The notes: a model not told the origin generated them from the letters alone. 63,712 bases of DNA from an uncultured Erythrobacter sp. (GCA_947499095.1 CANMMR010000011.1:1-63712); one strand, 5' to 3'. Counted from the stretch's first letter, positions 8,850 through 18,434 are shown. Translations and numbers: made by a program.

Positions 8850-10166
8850 TCACCCTGCAGGGGAATGAGAAACACCCATATCGATTATCGCTTGCGTCCG
8901 TTTGGCTCTAAGCAGCCAGAAGGCAATCGTTACGAGACAGACACTCCAGAAAATCGCCACGAATGGCGCATCGTTGCCGAGCGTCAGACGCGCCAGTAAC
9001 GTCATTGTTATACTCGCGGGCACACCAACGACCAGGCCCCACCAGCCCGCACGCAGATAGTGGGACGGCTTCCCGGCCCTTTCGCGCTTGTCGAGCCAGA
9101 TGAATGTTCCGGTCGCCACGACGACGGTCATCGCCAGACCGAAAACGATGTAGGCGATCTTGACCGGCAATCCGCCATAATTGCCGAAATGGAGATTATA
9201 CGTCGATGCGGCCAATTGCTGGCCGATCGTCCCATCCGCCATTCCCGCGGTACCGTGAAATTCACCCGCGCCGGAGAAGGCATAGTATTCGCCGAAGATC
9301 AGGCGTCGAGGGTGTTCCGCGACAATCTGCATGTGCTGCCCCGCGGTCCCGGGATCGTGCAGAATCACATAATAGGGACGGGTTTCGGGAAACTCTCTCT
9401 CCATGAAGGCGAGCAGGGGCGCCACGTCCGGTATCGGCGCGGGTGAAGCATCGCCTTCGGGCTCGCGGCCGAAGACCGGCGCAAGTGCGGCCTCGCTGTC
9501 GCCCCCATAGGCGCTGGCGGCAAGACTTGACCCGGAGATATAGAACAGGCCAATCATTGCCCCTGTTAACGCGATCGCCAAGGCGAACGGGATTGTCCAT
9601 ACGGCGAGCCGGTTGTGCCAATCGAGCGTCGCGACATCGTCGCCGCGGCGTGCGCGAAGCCGGAAAGCATCGCGGAAGATGCGGGGATGCGCGGCAATGC
9701 CGGAAATCGTGAGCGCGGTAAGCATCGCCCCGAACAGACCAACGAGCGACATCCCGACGACTGCGGGCAGGTTCAGGCGGTAATGAAGCGCGAGGAGGAA
9801 TTCGGCCCATGCATTCTCTTCCGGTCGCGCGATCCGGCCCTGCTCATCGATATGCACTGCCTGCGTGTCGGTCGTGATCGTGGTGCGCGGCAAAGCCTCG
9901 GTCGGCAAGTGGACGTAGAGATGGGTCGTGGCAGGCTGGCCGCTTTCGCTGGCGAGGACATTTTCGATCCCGCGCTGGATGCTGGCTGGCGCGATCGCAG
10001 TCATCTCGGGCGCATCACGCTGTTCGAAGCGCTGCCATTCCTCGTAGAGAACGATCGCCGTGCCGGTGGCGCAAATCAGGTAAAGCAGCGCGCAACATAT
10101 CAGTCCGAGCGCCGAATGTGCGGAGATCGCCTTGCGGACGGTGTCCTTCGATAATGCGAGCGTCAT
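8850..10166 (-). CDS. PepSY-associated transmembrane (iron-uptake reductase-like) protein
   Basis: The 438-residue inner-membrane protein has an N-terminal helix following KAISAHSALGLICCALLYL and a periplasmic PepSY-like region. Further helices contain the ALHYRLNLP and LDWHNRLAVW histidines typical of the PepSY_TM family. Members sit beside siderophore receptors, and several are thought to reduce or release iron from ferric siderophores in the periplasm. It is the third gene of the operon led by the TonB receptor: its ATG overlaps the stop of the preceding gene by four bases. In-frame starts up to 10283 lie inside that gene and were rejected. Confidence 0.85.
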   Translation of the reverse strand: MTLALSKDTVRKAISAHSALGLICCALLYLICATGTAIVLYEEWQRFEQRDAPEMTAIAPASIQRGIENVLASESGQPATTHLYVHLPTEALPRTTITTDTQAVHIDEQGRIARPEENAWAEFLLALHYRLNLPAVVGMSLVGLFGAMLTALTISGIAAHPRIFRDAFRLRARRGDDVATLDWHNRLAVWTIPFALAIALTGAMIGLFYISGSSLAASAYGGDSEAALAPVFGREPEGDASPAPIPDVAPLLAFMEREFPETRPYYVILHDPGTAGQHMQIVAEHPRRLIFGEYYAFSGAGEFHGTAGMADGTIGQQLAASTYNLHFGNYGGLPVKIAYIVFGLAMTVVVATGTFIWLDKRERAGKPSHYLRAGWWGLVVGVPASITMTLLARLTLGNDAPFVAIFWSVCLVTIAFWLLRAKRTQAIIDMGVSHSPAG

Positions 10167-10741
10167 GCCGTGCCTCCTTGCAGCAGCAGTAAAGGTGCCG
10201 AAACAGCCGCGACACCGAGTACCCATGCGAATTGCTTCCCGCGATGCGACATCATCAGTAACGCAAAGGACAGTACCGGCCACGCGATGGGGACCGTAGC
10301 CAGAACGGCGACATTGCCATCGGCTTCCGCGCCTCCGGCGCCAATGATCAGGGCCCGCACGGCAAGCGCCAGCAACAGGCTCGCGATGAGGGCGAGAGGC
10401 CCGGCTATCGCGAATGTCAGCCAGCCGGATCGCACCGGGGAAGCGATTTGGCTACTCCCCCGGTGGCTCGTTCTGATCGTTTTCGCCCGAGCTTTTCGCG
10501 CCGGCTTGCGCGCCGCAACGACCAGCACCACGAAAGCTGCCGCAGTGGCGACCAGAATGGTGACTGCCACGCCCCATTCGCCTGCGGTCCGGTCGCCCAC
10601 CACCAGAGCCGCCAAGAGGACCGCCCAGCCGCCCACGTTCAACGCGGTCGAGCGTCGGGGCCTGCCCCAGGACAGCCGGAGCAGGGCCACACCGGCGATC
10701 GCCAGAATGGCTGCCGCCCAGATCATCACGTCGCCTGCCAT
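10163..10741 (-). CDS. Small multi-helix membrane protein of the iron-uptake operon
   Basis: A 192-residue protein with about five hydrophobic helices, split by a basic cytoplasmic loop (KPARKARAKTIR). I do not recognise a named family with certainty. Its start shares one base with the TonB receptor stop (TGATG) and its stop overlaps the PepSY gene start, so it is translationally tied to both. That placement suggests an accessory role in ferric-siderophore handling or in assembly of the PepSY protein; this is inference only. Confidence 0.75.
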   Translation of the reverse strand: MAGDVMIWAAAILAIAGVALLRLSWGRPRRSTALNVGGWAVLLAALVVGDRTAGEWGVAVTILVATAAAFVVLVVAARKPARKARAKTIRTSHRGSSQIASPVRSGWLTFAIAGPLALIASLLLALAVRALIIGAGGAEADGNVAVLATVPIAWPVLSFALLMMSHRGKQFAWVLGVAAVSAPLLLLQGGTA

Positions 10742-12867
10742 CAGAACTTGACGGTCAGCGAACCGTTGATGCTGCGCTTTTCGCCCGGGAAGCAGTCCCC
10801 TCGGACGAGGCAGACTACGTAATATTCTTCGTTGGTGACATTGCGCGCGGTCAGCCTGAACTCGAACCGGTCGAAGTCGTAGCCGAGCGACAGGTCGCTC
10901 ACCGTGCGTCCGTCGACCCGATAGGTCAGCAGGCTGTCGTCGATCGCCGAGATACCGTTGCTCTCGTTCCCACCGACATAGCGCAGCCCGCCACCCAAGC
11001 TGAGCCCATCGATCGCACCCCGGAAATTATACAGGGCGAAGAGAGAAGCCTGCCAGTCGGCGATCGAGGTCAATGCGAAACCGTTCGGATCCTCCGTATC
11101 GAGATAGCTGACATTGGCATCAAGCCGCAGTCCGCCGACCAGCGCGTTGCCTTCGAACTCGATGCCGCGAACCTTCGAGACGCCTTCCTGCTGGCTGTTG
11201 CCGCCCACCAATGCATTGGGATTGGGCAGATTGGATACTTCGATGTCGAACGCCGACAGTGTGACGAGGGCGTTGATGCCGGTCGGCTGCCATTTGATCC
11301 CGGCCTCGTACTGACGCCCTTCCTGCGGCAGCAATTGCTGGTTGGTTATCGTGTCGATGCCGACCACCGGCTCGAAACTCTCGGCGTAGCTGACATAGGG
11401 AGAAATGTCTGCAGGGCCGCGCCATAGCAGCCCGAAGCTGAGACTGGTGGCGTCGTCCTTCTGCGTGGCACCGTTCTCCACCCGGTTGTCGACGCTGTCG
11501 AAGCGCACACCGGCATTGGCGACCAGCGAGCCCCAGCTCATCTGGTTCGAGATGTAGAACCCCGTCGAATCCACGTAATTGCGCGGACCGTTGCCTTGGA
11601 ATTGTCGAACCTCCTCGACGCTCAGCACATCCTCGTACTGCGGATCGAAGGCGTTAAGCGTGCCGCCGTTGAAGATGTAGGCGGTGTCGGAATCGGTGAA
11701 GACGTCCTGCCGCTGCACCCCGACGAGCAATTCATGTTCGATCGGGCCGGTGGAAAATTCGCCGCGCAGGCGCGCGTCGATCGCGAGCTGTTCGCTGCGA
11801 TTGTCGGCCAGATAATAGGTCCACGCCCCGTCGCCGTTCTCATTGATGCGCGGCACGCCATTGCCCTGAAAAGCGATCCACGCCTGGCGATAATCGGCCT
11901 GCGAATCGACGTAGCGACCAACCGCTTCGAACGAGAACGTCTCGCTGAATTGCTGTTCCAGAAGCAGCGTAAGCGCGAAGCTTTCCGTATCGTAGGCGTT
12001 GAAGCCGGGCGCGCCATGATATGCGTATGGATCGATCTCCTGACCGGCGGCGGTCGGGAAAAGCGTCCCCGTCACAGGCAGGAACTGATGCGCGGTATCG
12101 GATCGCTGTTCCGAATAGTTGGCAAGGATCGTCACCTCGGTGCCGGTCGCGGGCCGCAGGGTAAGCGCGGGCGCGATGACGATCTTGTTGTCGCTTACCT
12201 GTTCGATCTGCGTATCGGCATCGCGTAAGATGCCTACGAAACGGAACTGAGCCTGATCTTCCGCGCCGGGGATAGCGATATTGATATCGGTCGCGATTTG
12301 CGCGCGATCGAAGCTGCCGTAGTCGAGCCGTACCTCGCCTTGGGTCACGCCATGCGGACGCTTGGTGACCACGTTGATGATGCCGCCGGGCGAACCTGCG
12401 CCGTAGAGTACCGATGCCGGTCCCTTCAGGACTTCCACCTGCTCGAGCGTATAAATGTCCTGCCGGGTCGTATTGTAGAACCCGAAAAGGTATTGGAGAT
12501 TGTCGCGATATTCCGGCGCATCGAGACCGCGCACCTGCGCAAAATCGCCGCGAGTGGAAAAGCCGAAGGGCTCGGCTGTGACGCCTGCCGAATAGGTCAG
12601 CGCATCGTCCAGCGACTGAGCGCCCTTTTCCTCGAAATCCTGTTCGGTTTCGATCGAGATCGAACGGGCTGTCTCCACGATCGGCGTATCGGATTTCGTC
12701 GCCCCGAAATCCGTGAGCGCGCCGGTGACGATGATCCTCTGTTCGTCAGCGTCGTCACTGGGATCGCCGGTCTGGGCCGGGCGGTCCTGCGCATATGATG
12801 GCGCTGAGATAATCAGCGCAAACGTGGCGGTCGTTGCCAGAAAAATCGGTTTCAAATTTAGCTCCAT
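10741..12867 (-). CDS. TonB-dependent siderophore receptor
   Basis: A 708-residue outer-membrane receptor. A signal peptide (about residues 1-26, ending SYAQ) is followed by a TonB-box-like segment (QRIIVTGAL). The plug domain contains QVEVLKGPASVLYGAGSPGG, and a 22-strand barrel ends in the expected aromatic residue (SLTVKF). The plug wording fits the ferric-siderophore class (FhuA/FpvA type). It imports an iron complex into the periplasm using TonB energy. The ATG at 12867 was preferred over a GTG two codons earlier. It heads a three-gene overlapping operon, and a Fur-like palindrome lies 22 bases upstream of the start. Confidence 0.92.
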   Translation of the reverse strand: MELNLKPIFLATTATFALIISAPSYAQDRPAQTGDPSDDADEQRIIVTGALTDFGATKSDTPIVETARSISIETEQDFEEKGAQSLDDALTYSAGVTAEPFGFSTRGDFAQVRGLDAPEYRDNLQYLFGFYNTTRQDIYTLEQVEVLKGPASVLYGAGSPGGIINVVTKRPHGVTQGEVRLDYGSFDRAQIATDINIAIPGAEDQAQFRFVGILRDADTQIEQVSDNKIVIAPALTLRPATGTEVTILANYSEQRSDTAHQFLPVTGTLFPTAAGQEIDPYAYHGAPGFNAYDTESFALTLLLEQQFSETFSFEAVGRYVDSQADYRQAWIAFQGNGVPRINENGDGAWTYYLADNRSEQLAIDARLRGEFSTGPIEHELLVGVQRQDVFTDSDTAYIFNGGTLNAFDPQYEDVLSVEEVRQFQGNGPRNYVDSTGFYISNQMSWGSLVANAGVRFDSVDNRVENGATQKDDATSLSFGLLWRGPADISPYVSYAESFEPVVGIDTITNQQLLPQEGRQYEAGIKWQPTGINALVTLSAFDIEVSNLPNPNALVGGNSQQEGVSKVRGIEFEGNALVGGLRLDANVSYLDTEDPNGFALTSIADWQASLFALYNFRGAIDGLSLGGGLRYVGGNESNGISAIDDSLLTYRVDGRTVSDLSLGYDFDRFEFRLTARNVTNEEYYVVCLVRGDCFPGEKRSINGSLTVKF

Positions 12868-12889
12868 GAACACAATCTGACCGTCCGTT

Positions 12890-12908
12890 AATGCGACTCA
12901 TTCGCATT
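12890..12908 (-). promoter_or_regulatory. Fur-box-like palindrome upstream of the TonB receptor
   Basis: The 19-mer AATGCGACTCATTCGCATT has exact 7-base arms (AATGCGA and TCGCATT) around CTCAT. Length, AT-rich ends and the A-rich/T-rich inner halves match the layout of the Fur 19-bp box (compare AATGAGAATGATTCTCATT in enterics). Position just ahead of an iron-uptake operon supports Fur or a Fur-family repressor as the binder. No binding data are implied. Confidence 0.7.
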
Positions 12909-13029
12909 TGCAACTTCTAATGTGTCTAGGCGGACTGAGCATGGCCTAATTTTTATCCTGAGGTCGGAGTGATATCGCCCCACACCAGCCCCACTTCCTC
13001 TGGTCAGAGCGAATTGCTAATCGAGCGGA

Positions 13030-14118
13030 ATGACACCCGCCATTCACCCCCTGGAGAGCGAACGCCTGCGCGAATTGCGCCGTTACAATATCCTCGATAC
13101 CGACCGGGAGCGCGAGTTCGACGATCTGGTGGAAATCGCGTCGGAAATTTGTGACGTTCCGGTTTCCGTAGTGAATTTCATTGACGAGGGGCGTCAGTGG
13201 TTCAAGGCCGAGGTCGGTCTCGGTGTGCGCTCGACGCCGCTTGAAACAAGCTTGTGCGGGCACGTCATCCTGCAGGATGATTTCGTGGAGATACCCGATA
13301 CGCTGAGCGATGCCCGAATGGCAGATAACCCGCTATGCACGAGTGAACCGGGTTTCCGCTTTTACGCCGGATCTGTTTTGAAAGGCGCCAATGGGCTTCC
13401 GCTGGGTACGCTGTGCGTACTCGATCACAAGCCTCGCACCTTGTCGGACCACCAGCGCAAGGTGCTGCGCGTCCTTTCCACCCACATCATGCGCGAACTC
13501 GATCTTCGTATAGCGCTTGCGCAAGAGCAAACCTTGCGGCGCGAAGTCGATCATCGTGTGAAGAATTCCCTCGCCTCCATCGGGTCGCTTCTGCAGATGA
13601 AAGCCCGGCTGGAGAGCAACGATTCCGCGCGGCTCGCGCTGGAAGATGCGAGCAACCGGATACGATCGCTGTCCTCTCTGCACGCGGAGCTTCACGATCT
13701 CGATACCAGCCAACTGATCGATATCGGATCGCTTTTTGCCCGGATCGAAAGCGACCTGCAATCGCTACTTCCGGACGGTATCGACCTGACCATCGATGTC
13801 GCAGGCGACCGCGCCACACATCAATTGGCGAACGCCTTCGTACTGATCGTAAACGAATTCGTCTCCAATTCGGTCAAGCACGCTTTCGGTTCGGGGGCGG
13901 GGTCGATCAGAATTATGATCGCATCGCATGAAAACGGCTGGACGATTACTTGTGAGGACGACGGATGCGCGGCGACGGGAGACGCGCAGCGCGCTGCCTT
14001 GGCTAATGGTCTGGGCACTCGTGTTATTCAGTCCCTTGCAAGTTCGATGAGCGCCAAGCCCGAATGGAGTTCGGATGGCTCCGGCATGAATCTGAAAATC
14101 GAATTTCCAAACTGCTAG
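13030..14118 (+). CDS. GAF-domain sensor histidine kinase, HisKA_2/HWE type
   Basis: A 362-residue soluble kinase. A GAF domain covers about residues 20-160 (FDDLVEIASEICDVPVSVVNFI ... LPLGTLCVLD). A HisKA_2 phosphoacceptor follows (REVDHRVKNSLASIGSLLQM, His175), then a HATPase with the N box IVNEFVSNSVKHAF. There are no transmembrane helices, so it senses a cytoplasmic signal. GAF kinases of this build in Alphaproteobacteria include light, redox and general-stress sensors; the Cys needed for a bilin is not obviously placed. No response regulator is adjacent, so the partner is elsewhere. Confidence 0.88.
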   Translation: MTPAIHPLESERLRELRRYNILDTDREREFDDLVEIASEICDVPVSVVNFIDEGRQWFKAEVGLGVRSTPLETSLCGHVILQDDFVEIPDTLSDARMADNPLCTSEPGFRFYAGSVLKGANGLPLGTLCVLDHKPRTLSDHQRKVLRVLSTHIMRELDLRIALAQEQTLRREVDHRVKNSLASIGSLLQMKARLESNDSARLALEDASNRIRSLSSLHAELHDLDTSQLIDIGSLFARIESDLQSLLPDGIDLTIDVAGDRATHQLANAFVLIVNEFVSNSVKHAFGSGAGSIRIMIASHENGWTITCEDDGCAATGDAQRAALANGLGTRVIQSLASSMSAKPEWSSDGSGMNLKIEFPNC

Positions 14119-14239
14119 GACATCGAGGACGCGACCCTCCGTCACCCACGTTCGGCACGACTTCAGTTCCAAAAAAACAGTTGAGACCGGAGGGATGTCG
14201 CCATCCCGGCCCCTTGACGCAAAATCCAAACCCCAATAT

Positions 14240-14255
14240 TTCGATATTTATCGAA
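14240..14255. promoter_or_regulatory. Candidate ArsR operator
   Basis: TTCGAT at 14240-14245 and ATCGAA at 14250-14255 form a perfect 6+4+6 inverted repeat 15 bases before the arsR start. Known ArsR sites are similar AT-rich imperfect palindromes at the same place. Binding here would block transcription of the whole arsenic operon until As(III) is present. Confidence 0.65.
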
Positions 14256-14270
14256 CCATGGGAGTGAGGA

Positions 14271-14609
14271 ATGGAAGCCGATCGTGTTATCCGAGCTCTG
14301 TCTGCTTTGGCACAGGAGCACCGCCTCGCCGCGTTCCGTCAGCTCGTGCAGGCAGGTGAGCGGGGCGTTTCTGCCGGGGTGCTGGCCGAAAAACTTGCAG
14401 TTCCTCCGTCTTCAATGAGCTTTCACCTGGCTCAGCTTGCCAATGCGGGGCTGGTCACCCAGCGACGCGAAAGCCGCTCGATCATCTATTCGGCCAACTA
14501 TCCAGCGATGAACGGCCTGATGGGCTACCTCACTGAGAACTGCTGCGGCGGCATGTCCTGTTCCGAGGACGCCGCCTGCCTTCCTTCTCCTCAACGAAAG
14601 AGCGCCTGA
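14271..14609 (+). CDS. arsR: ArsR-family arsenic-responsive repressor
   Basis: A 112-residue winged-helix repressor: RALSALAQEHRLAAFRQL, then the recognition helix around VPPSSMSFHLAQLANAGLV, then the wing RRESRSIIYSANY. A C-terminal Cys cluster (ENCCGGMSC ... AAC, about residues 90-102) resembles the C-terminal As(III) sites of some ArsR proteins. It leads the operon arsR-arsI-arsC-acr3. Its stop shares a base with the next start (TGATG). A GTGAGGA ribosome site abuts the ATG, and the palindrome at 14240-14255 is the likely self-operator. Confidence 0.9.
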   Translation: MEADRVIRALSALAQEHRLAAFRQLVQAGERGVSAGVLAEKLAVPPSSMSFHLAQLANAGLVTQRRESRSIIYSANYPAMNGLMGYLTENCCGGMSCSEDAACLPSPQRKSA

Positions 14610-15079
14610 TGAAACGCCTCCATGTGCATGTAGGCGTGACCGACATCGACAAGTCCGTTGCCTTTTATTCGAGCCTGTTCGGTGCCGAGCCTTCCGTGGT
14701 TAAAGCCGACTACGCCAAGTGGATGCTCGATGATCCGCGCATCAACTTCGCGATCTCGATGCGCGATGATCCGACCAAGGGTATCGAGCACGTCGGCTTG
14801 CAGGTCGAGGACAAGACCGAACTCGAAGAGGTCTATGGCCGTCTCAAGGCTGCTGACCGTCCGGTGCTGGAAGAAGGCGCGACGACCTGTTGCTATGCGC
14901 AATCGGAAAAGAGCTGGATCGCCGATCCCGATGGCGTCGTCTGGGAAGCCTTCCTGACCGATGGCGAGAGCACGACCTATGGTGGCAGTCCTGACCTCGA
15001 CCAGCTCGCTTCCGCGAACGCAGCGTCAAGCGCCTGCTGCGTACCGCAACTGGCTCCTGCCAAAACTTCCTGCTGCTGA
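14609..15079 (+). CDS. arsI: ArsI/CadI-type VOC metalloenzyme (organoarsenical lyase candidate)
   Basis: A 156-residue VOC protein. The start KRLHVHVGVTDIDKSVAFYSSLFG carries the first metal ligand (His8 or His6), HVGLQVEDK the second (His61) and DPDGVVWEAF the Glu. The vicinal cysteines in ATTCCYAQ (Cys94, Cys95) are the As(III)-binding pair of ArsI, the non-heme iron dioxygenase that breaks the carbon-arsenic bond of methylarsenite. CadI proteins share this pair, so a simpler metal-binding role is possible. The tail adds further Cys residues (ACC, SCC). It lies inside the arsenic operon between arsR and arsC. Confidence 0.85.
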   Translation: MKRLHVHVGVTDIDKSVAFYSSLFGAEPSVVKADYAKWMLDDPRINFAISMRDDPTKGIEHVGLQVEDKTELEEVYGRLKAADRPVLEEGATTCCYAQSEKSWIADPDGVVWEAFLTDGESTTYGGSPDLDQLASANAASSACCVPQLAPAKTSCC

Positions 15080-15087
15080 GGCTACCC

Positions 15088-15588
15088 ATGTCAGACCAAC
15101 CGATGAACGTGCTGTTTCTGTGCACGGGCAATTCTGCTCGCTCGATCCTGGGCGAAGCAATCCTCAACCATGACGGCGAGGGCCGCTTCAAGGCCTACAG
15201 CGCGGGTAGCAATCCGACCGGCAAGGTAAATCCCTGGGCGATCCATACGCTCAAGACCCGCGGCTATCCGGCAGAGGGTTTTTCCTCGAAGAACTGGAGC
15301 GAATTTGCCGATGGACCCGAGTTCGATCTCATCTTTACCGTCTGCGACAGCGCGGCGGCTGAATCCTGTCCGGTCTGGCCTGGTCGTCCGACGTCGGCGC
15401 ACTGGGGCATTCCCGATCCGGCGGCGGTCGAAGGCAGCGATGCGGAAAAGGCAGCGGCCTTCCTCGATGCCTTTCGCATGCTGAAACGCCGCATCGACCT
15501 GATGATGGGGCTGCCGATCGCCAGCCTGGAGCAGATTGCCTTGCGCGAGAAGCTGCAAGCCATCGGCCACGAAGCTGTCAAGCAATGA
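15088..15588 (+). CDS. arsC: Arsenate reductase, low-molecular-weight phosphatase type
   Basis: A 166-residue protein of the LMW tyrosine phosphatase fold. The P-loop is [11 protein letters not shown] with catalytic Cys12. [16 protein letters not shown] carries the two later Cys used in the disulfide relay of thioredoxin-linked ArsC, and the HWGIPDPA loop carries the acid. It reduces As(V) to As(III) for export by Acr3, whose start overlaps its stop by four bases. The ATG at 15088 was chosen; MNVLFL five codons later is an alternative start. Confidence 0.92.
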   Translation: MSDQPMNVLFLCTGNSARSILGEAILNHDGEGRFKAYSAGSNPTGKVNPWAIHTLKTRGYPAEGFSSKNWSEFADGPEFDLIFTVCDSAAAESCPVWPGRPTSAHWGIPDPAAVEGSDAEKAAAFLDAFRMLKRRIDLMMGLPIASLEQIALREKLQAIGHEAVKQ

Positions 15589-16658
15589 CTGCCGCCACCG
15601 CTGACATCGACGCCCGCGCGGCGGGTCTAGGCCTGTTCGAGAAATGGCTCTCGGTCTGGGTTGGCGCGGCGATCCTGGCCGGGATTGCGATTGGCAATGC
15701 CGCGCCAGAGCTATTCTCCTCGCTAGCGGGCATCGAATACGCCTCGGTCAATCTCGTCGTCGCGGTACTGATCTGGGCGATGATCTTCCCGATGATGGTC
15801 GCGGTGGATTTCGGCGCAGTTCGCCGCGTCGGTGACAAACCCAAGGGCCTTATCATCACGCTGGTGGTCAACTGGCTGATCAAGCCGTTCACGATGGCAG
15901 CGCTTGGCGTGCTGTTTTTCGACATCGTCTTTGCCGACCTGATCGCGCCTGCCGACGCACAGCAATACATCGCCGGGTTAATCCTCCTGGGTGCGGCCCC
16001 TTGCACCGCGATGGTGTTTGTTTGGTCGCAACTGACCAAGGGCGATCCTGCCTATACGCTCGTGCAGGTCGCGGCGAACGATCTCATCATGATCATCGCC
16101 TTTGCGCCTATCGTCGCGCTGTTGCTCGGCGTGACCGACATTGCGGTGCCGTGGGAGACGTTGCTACTCTCGGTCGCACTCTATGTTATTGTTCCGCTGG
16201 CCGCAGGGGCGTTTGTTCGCCATCGGTTGCTCGCGACGCATGGCGGCAATGAAGGGACAGTGTCCGATTTTACAGGTCGCCTGAAACCGCTTTCGATCAT
16301 CGGCCTGCTGCTGACCGTTCTGCTGCTCTTCGGCTTCCAGGCGGAAACCATCGTCGCGCGTCCACTGCTGATCGCGCTGATTGCCGCGCCGATTATCGTC
16401 CAGAGCTATGGCATTTTCCTCATCGCTTATGGCTGGGCCAAGGCCTGGAAATTGCCGCACGCGGTCGCCGCACCGTGCGCCCTTATCGGCACGTCCAATT
16501 TCTTCGAACTCGCCGTTGCGGTGGCCATCGGCCTGTTCGGACTGGGGAGCGGCGCTGCATTGGCAACGGTCGTGGGAGTTCTGGTCGAAGTGCCGGTGAT
16601 GCTATCGCTGGTCGCCATTGCGAACAGAACGCGAGGCAGCTTCGAACAGGTCAACTAG
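15585..16658 (+). CDS. acr3: ACR3-family arsenite efflux permease
   Basis: A 357-residue inner-membrane protein with ten predicted helices. [20 protein letters not shown] holds the essential helix-4 Cys (Cys140) of ACR3 transporters, and [18 protein letters not shown] contains the conserved helix-9 Glu. It exports As(III) produced by ArsC. It is the last gene of the arsenic operon, and its stop codon runs 8 bases into the converging APC permease gene. Confidence 0.93.
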   Translation: MTAATADIDARAAGLGLFEKWLSVWVGAAILAGIAIGNAAPELFSSLAGIEYASVNLVVAVLIWAMIFPMMVAVDFGAVRRVGDKPKGLIITLVVNWLIKPFTMAALGVLFFDIVFADLIAPADAQQYIAGLILLGAAPCTAMVFVWSQLTKGDPAYTLVQVAANDLIMIIAFAPIVALLLGVTDIAVPWETLLLSVALYVIVPLAAGAFVRHRLLATHGGNEGTVSDFTGRLKPLSIIGLLLTVLLLFGFQAETIVARPLLIALIAAPIIVQSYGIFLIAYGWAKAWKLPHAVAAPCALIGTSNFFELAVAVAIGLFGLGSGAALATVVGVLVEVPVMLSLVAIANRTRGSFEQVN

Positions 16659-17886
16659 TCACTCGCAACCGGATCGCTTTCCGAAGACCAAAGGCAGCCC
16701 CGAGAGCGAAGGCGGCCCAGAGCCAGTACTGCGGCGGCACAAAAGCGGCCAGCGCCAGGCAACCTGCCAGCCCTATCCACGCGATCCAGCGAGGAAACAG
16801 TCGCTCCTTGCCTTGCAGCCGCAGAGCCGCCGCATTCGTAACCGCGTAATAGACCAGCACCGTCACCGCGCTGAAAGTCCAAGCAACACGGACATCGCCC
16901 AGAAGGCAAAGCCCCCCGACAACCATCGCCATACCGACGATGGCCGCGACGGGCTCTCCGCTGCGCAGCTGGCTAAACAGCGCTGGTGCATCGCCGCGCC
17001 GCCCCATAGCCAGCAGGACGCGCGACAGCCCGAGAATGAGGTTGAGCAAAACACCGATCATCGCCAGCATCGCGGCAACCGCGACGACTATGGCAAGCCA
17101 TTTGGGTCCAAAAGCGAGTGAGACGGTCTCCAGCGGCGTGCCAGCTTCCGTGAACGACCCCGAGTGCCGGGCACGCACATGGCCAACCCCCAGATAGAGT
17201 AAGGCGGTGACGGCGATGGTCGCGAGGATGGCAGGCGGAATGGTGCGCTTGGGATCCCGGACTTCCTCCGCCATGGTGGCAACGCGCCCATAATCGGTGA
17301 AAGCCACAAACAGCAGCGCACAGGCATGGAGGAAATCCGGCGCAGACGCTTGAGCGGAATCTGAGGCTTCCGCCGTCTGACTCGCACTGCCCAGCGCCAC
17401 GAATGCAAAGAGGACGGCAACGACCATCAGAACGATGGCAGCATTCAGCCAGTTCGCGCGGCGAAGTCCAGCCAGGACCAAGGCGGTCAGCGCGGCGACA
17501 AGCGTAAGAGCAACCGGGATCAGCCTAAGATCGGTTCCAATCAATGCTTCGAGGTAGGCCGCAAAAGCGAGGGCGGCTGTTGCCGCAGACGCAGACTTTG
17601 CCAGCAGGAACATGGTGCCCGCCGTGAATCCTGCTGCCGGCGACAGAAAGACGTAGCCATATTCGTAAGTCCCTCCCGCCTTCGCATGACTCGCAGCGAG
17701 TTGCGCACTCGACAAGGCATTGCAGCCTGCCACCAAAGCAGCGAGAAGGATCGCGGGAAGTACCCACCATCCGACCATGTTCTCGGCTAGGCCAATACTA
17801 ACGAAAACGCCCGAACCCAGCATAGAGCCAAGCCCGAGCAGAACAGCTCCGACAAGCCCGATCTCCCGCTTGGGTTTCGCGGTCAT
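16651..17886 (-). CDS. APC-superfamily amino acid permease
   Basis: A 411-residue, roughly 12-helix transporter. It opens with [26 protein letters not shown], the first broken helix of APC carriers with the GSG unwound substrate site. It has the conserved [15 protein letters not shown] loop between helices 6 and 7. Probable cargo is an amino acid or amine. The [10 protein letters not shown] start lies one base after the DUF486 stop, so the two are co-transcribed; longer in-frame readings only cover DUF486 antiframe sequence. It converges on acr3 with an 8-base overlap of the coding ends. Confidence 0.88.
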   Translation of the reverse strand: MTAKPKREIGLVGAVLLGLGSMLGSGVFVSIGLAENMVGWWVLPAILLAALVAGCNALSSAQLAASHAKAGGTYEYGYVFLSPAAGFTAGTMFLLAKSASAATAALAFAAYLEALIGTDLRLIPVALTLVAALTALVLAGLRRANWLNAAIVLMVVAVLFAFVALGSASQTAEASDSAQASAPDFLHACALLFVAFTDYGRVATMAEEVRDPKRTIPPAILATIAVTALLYLGVGHVRARHSGSFTEAGTPLETVSLAFGPKWLAIVVAVAAMLAMIGVLLNLILGLSRVLLAMGRRGDAPALFSQLRSGEPVAAIVGMAMVVGGLCLLGDVRVAWTFSAVTVLVYYAVTNAAALRLQGKERLFPRWIAWIGLAGCLALAAFVPPQYWLWAAFALGAAFGLRKAIRLRVTS

Positions 17887-17887
17887 C

Positions 17888-18223
17888 TCAGCGACCCACG
17901 AACAAGAAGCCGACGGCGGCCATGATGCAGCCGAACGCGGCAAAATGTCGCCAGGATAAGGCTTCGCCAAGCACGAGCACCATGAAGCCGCCGAAGATGG
18001 TGAGCGCGATGGCTTCCTGCATGATTTTGAGCTGGCCTGCTGTAAAGCCCGAGGCATAGCCAATGCGGTTGGCAGGGACGGCAAAACAGTATTCGACGAA
18101 GGCGATTGCCCAGCTGATCATGATGACCGTGAACACCGGCTTCGACATCCCGCCCTTCAAATGCCAGTACCACGCCACAGTCATGAAGATGTTAGAGACG
18201 ATCAGCAGGATGATTGTGGGCAT
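17888..18223 (-). CDS. DMT-like DUF486 membrane protein
   Basis: A 111-residue protein with four hydrophobic helices. It matches the DUF486 family by NIFMTVAWYWHLKG near the start, the middle EYCFAVPANRIGY, and GQLKIMQEAIALTIFGGF. Members look like single-repeat relatives of drug/metabolite transporters and may act as dimers; no substrate is established. A GGAG site precedes the ATG by seven bases. It is followed after one base by the APC permease, so the pair forms an operon. Confidence 0.85.
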   Translation of the reverse strand: MPTIILLIVSNIFMTVAWYWHLKGGMSKPVFTVIMISWAIAFVEYCFAVPANRIGYASGFTAGQLKIMQEAIALTIFGGFMVLVLGEALSWRHFAAFGCIMAAVGFLFVGR

Positions 18224-18367
18224 CGTGGAACTCCGCGCTACCTCAAGTGGGGCCTGTCAGCCTCTTCTGACGTTTGGACGCCATCGACATGGTCCTAGTC
18301 GTCGTACCCTCATCGAGATTGGGCCCCGAGTGGAATGTCCGCTTTAAGGGCGTGACGACGATCCGGG

Positions 18368-18434
18368 GAATGACCGGAAAGAGGGCGCGAAGCGGACCTC
18401 AGCCGGTCAGTTGGGCGGAAATTTCCCAATGATT
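18368..18434. repeat. 67 bp dispersed repeat, copy 2
   Basis: Same length and same ends as the element at 6638-6704: it begins GAATGACCGGAAAGAGGGCG and ends AATTTCCCAATGATT. It sits in the otherwise empty gap 18224-18482 between DUF486 and the NUDIX gene. The gap also contains a GAATGTCCGCTTT motif near 18335 that recurs in the accessory region at 54 kb. Confidence 0.65.
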
